NCBI GenBank assembly: GCA_022750355.1
Contig: JAKIVW010000041.1
Coordinates: forward strand, 1-5,032
Length of the DNA: 5,032 bases
Reading direction: 5' to 3'
Source: Thermoplasmata archaeon
GTDB taxonomy: Archaea > Thermoplasmatota > Thermoplasmata > Lutacidiplasmatales > UBA184
Part shown: in pieces, positions 4,354 through 5,032 of the stretch
Numbering within the stretch: the stretch's first letter is position 1
Layout: each line of letters begins with the position of its first letter
The notes under the pieces: model-generated
Told to the model about the DNA's origin: nothing
Databases searched by the model: none
What the model saw: only the letters and a program-made list of their open reading frames with translations
Made by a program: the position numbers and the translations under genes

Positions 4354-5032
4354 TGGCGTCCGCCCCGCCTCCCGACTACCGGCTCATCGGGACGAGGATA
4401 CCCTACGTCGAGGGCCCGCTCAAGGTCACCGGCCGGGCGGAGTACACCGACGACATCCAGCGGCCGGGGCAACTGTTCGGCCGTCTCCTGCGCAGCCCGT
4501 GGCCCCACGCCCGACTGCGCTCGATCGACGTGACGGAAGCACGCGCCACGCCGGGCGTCTTCGCCGTCCTCACGGGAGAAAAGTACCCGGTCGCGTTCGG
4601 CGTGCTGCCGATCACGCACGACGAGACCGCCATCGCTGTGGACAAGGCGCGCTACATCGGGGACATCGTCGCGGCCGTCGCCGCCACGGACGAGCGGACC
4701 GCGGAGATCGCGGTCGGCAAGATCAAAGTGGATTACGAGGTGCTGCCGGAGTACTCCGACCCGCGCGACGGAACCGGCCCGGTGAAGGAGCAGATCCACG
4801 CCCGCGGTCTGATGGGCTCGAACGTTCAGAAGGAGGTCGTCCAGCATTTCGGCGACGTGGACGCGGCGTTCGCCCAAGCCGCCCACCGAGCACGGGTCCG
4901 CGGTACGTTTGCCGGCGTCACGCACGCCTTCACCGAGCCGATGGCGACGATCGCGGAGGCAACGCCCGACGGCCGCCTCACGGTCTGGAGCGCGACCCAG
5001 GTCCCGCACTATCTCCACCGATCCCTCTCCGA
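4353..5032 (+). CDS. Molybdenum hydroxylase large (Mo-binding) subunit, N-terminal part, HcrA-like
   Basis: The first 226 residues of a xanthine oxidase-family large subunit, cut by the window end (full members are about 750-800 residues). The visible part is the a/b hammerhead domain and the start of the first Mo-binding domain. Landmarks: RIPYVEGPLKVTGRAEYTDD near residues 15-34, LLRSPWPHARLRSID (45-59), ARYIGDIVAAVAATDERTAE (100-119), KVDYEVLPEYSDP, FGDVDAAFAQAAH, and HAFTEPMATIAEA followed by LTVWSATQVPHYLHR at the end. The LPITHDETAIAVDKARYIGD stretch and the TQVPHYLHR stretch resemble the alpha subunit of 4-hydroxybenzoyl-CoA reductase as I remember it, but other aldehyde, purine or heteroaromatic hydroxylases share much of this. 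The substrate-deciding residues and the active-site Glu lie beyond the window. It overlaps the small-subunit stop by one base (TGATG) and has AAGGAG upstream. Confidence 0.9.
   Translation, partial: MASAPPPDYRLIGTRIPYVEGPLKVTGRAEYTDDIQRPGQLFGRLLRSPWPHARLRSIDVTEARATPGVFAVLTGEKYPVAFGVLPITHDETAIAVDKARYIGDIVAAVAATDERTAEIAVGKIKVDYEVLPEYSDPRDGTGPVKEQIHARGLMGSNVQKEVVQHFGDVDAAFAQAAHRARVRGTFAGVTHAFTEPMATIAEATPDGRLTVWSATQVPHYLHRSLS

Noticed and set aside
4302..5018. Long open frame of 238 codons on the minus strand opposite the large-subunit gene
   Set aside because: It is antisense to a clearly conserved Mo hydroxylase subunit, is Arg/Asp/Val-rich and low in hydrophobic order, and has no recognisable domain; a typical shadow frame in GC-rich DNA.
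1..5032. tRNA, rRNA, CRISPR, insertion sequence, toxin-antitoxin or phage features
   Set aside because: I looked for these and saw no cloverleaf, spaced repeats, transposase or matching terminal repeats; the window is almost fully used by core and metabolic genes.

Overview
This window is archaeal chromosomal DNA, high in G+C (roughly two-thirds by eye). The archaeal assignment is firm. Five ribosomal or translation proteins are present only in archaeal/eukaryotic form (S17e, S19e, L31e, L39e, aIF6), next to a PDCD5-family protein. There is also a clear archaeal TATA box. The lineage below that level cannot be fixed from this sequence; a GC-rich Thermoplasmata-type or other mesophilic lineage is only a guess.

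Layout. (1) Positions 3-212, plus strand: the 3' part of an S17e gene cut by the window edge. It converges on the next operon with only 23 bp between stop codons. (2) Positions 2259 down to 236, minus strand: a compact operon rps19e - PDCD5-like - rpl39e - rpl31e - eIF6, with gaps of 32, 15, 17 and 25 nt. This is the conserved archaeal order. The operon is driven by a TATA box at 2286-2293 placed so that S19e is probably read from a leaderless mRNA. (3) Positions 2260-2446: a 187-bp divergent intergenic region holding that promoter. On the other side it has a possible TATA-like element and three short inverted repeats upstream of the plus-strand genes. (4) Positions 2447-5032, plus strand: a tightly packed gene set for a molybdenum hydroxylase. 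The order is a MocA-like nucleotidyltransferase, XdhC, the two-[2Fe-2S] small subunit, and the 5' part of the Mo-binding large subunit, which runs off the window.

How the plus-strand genes fit together. By family knowledge, MocA-like enzymes attach CMP to Mo-molybdopterin to make MCD, and XdhC-family proteins bind, mature and insert that cofactor. The small and large subunits are parts of the enzyme itself, a xanthine oxidase family oxidoreductase. The small-then-large order and the sequence of the large-subunit N-terminus recall 4-hydroxybenzoyl-CoA reductase, but the substrate cannot be decided from 226 residues. No FAD subunit is seen in the window; it may lie downstream.

No tRNA, rRNA, CRISPR, insertion sequence or other mobile element was seen. 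I did not find an undescribed system. The points worth a second look are the S19e leaderless start, the palindromes ahead of the Mo operon, divergent motifs in XdhC, an insertion in S17e, and the identity of the Mo enzyme.
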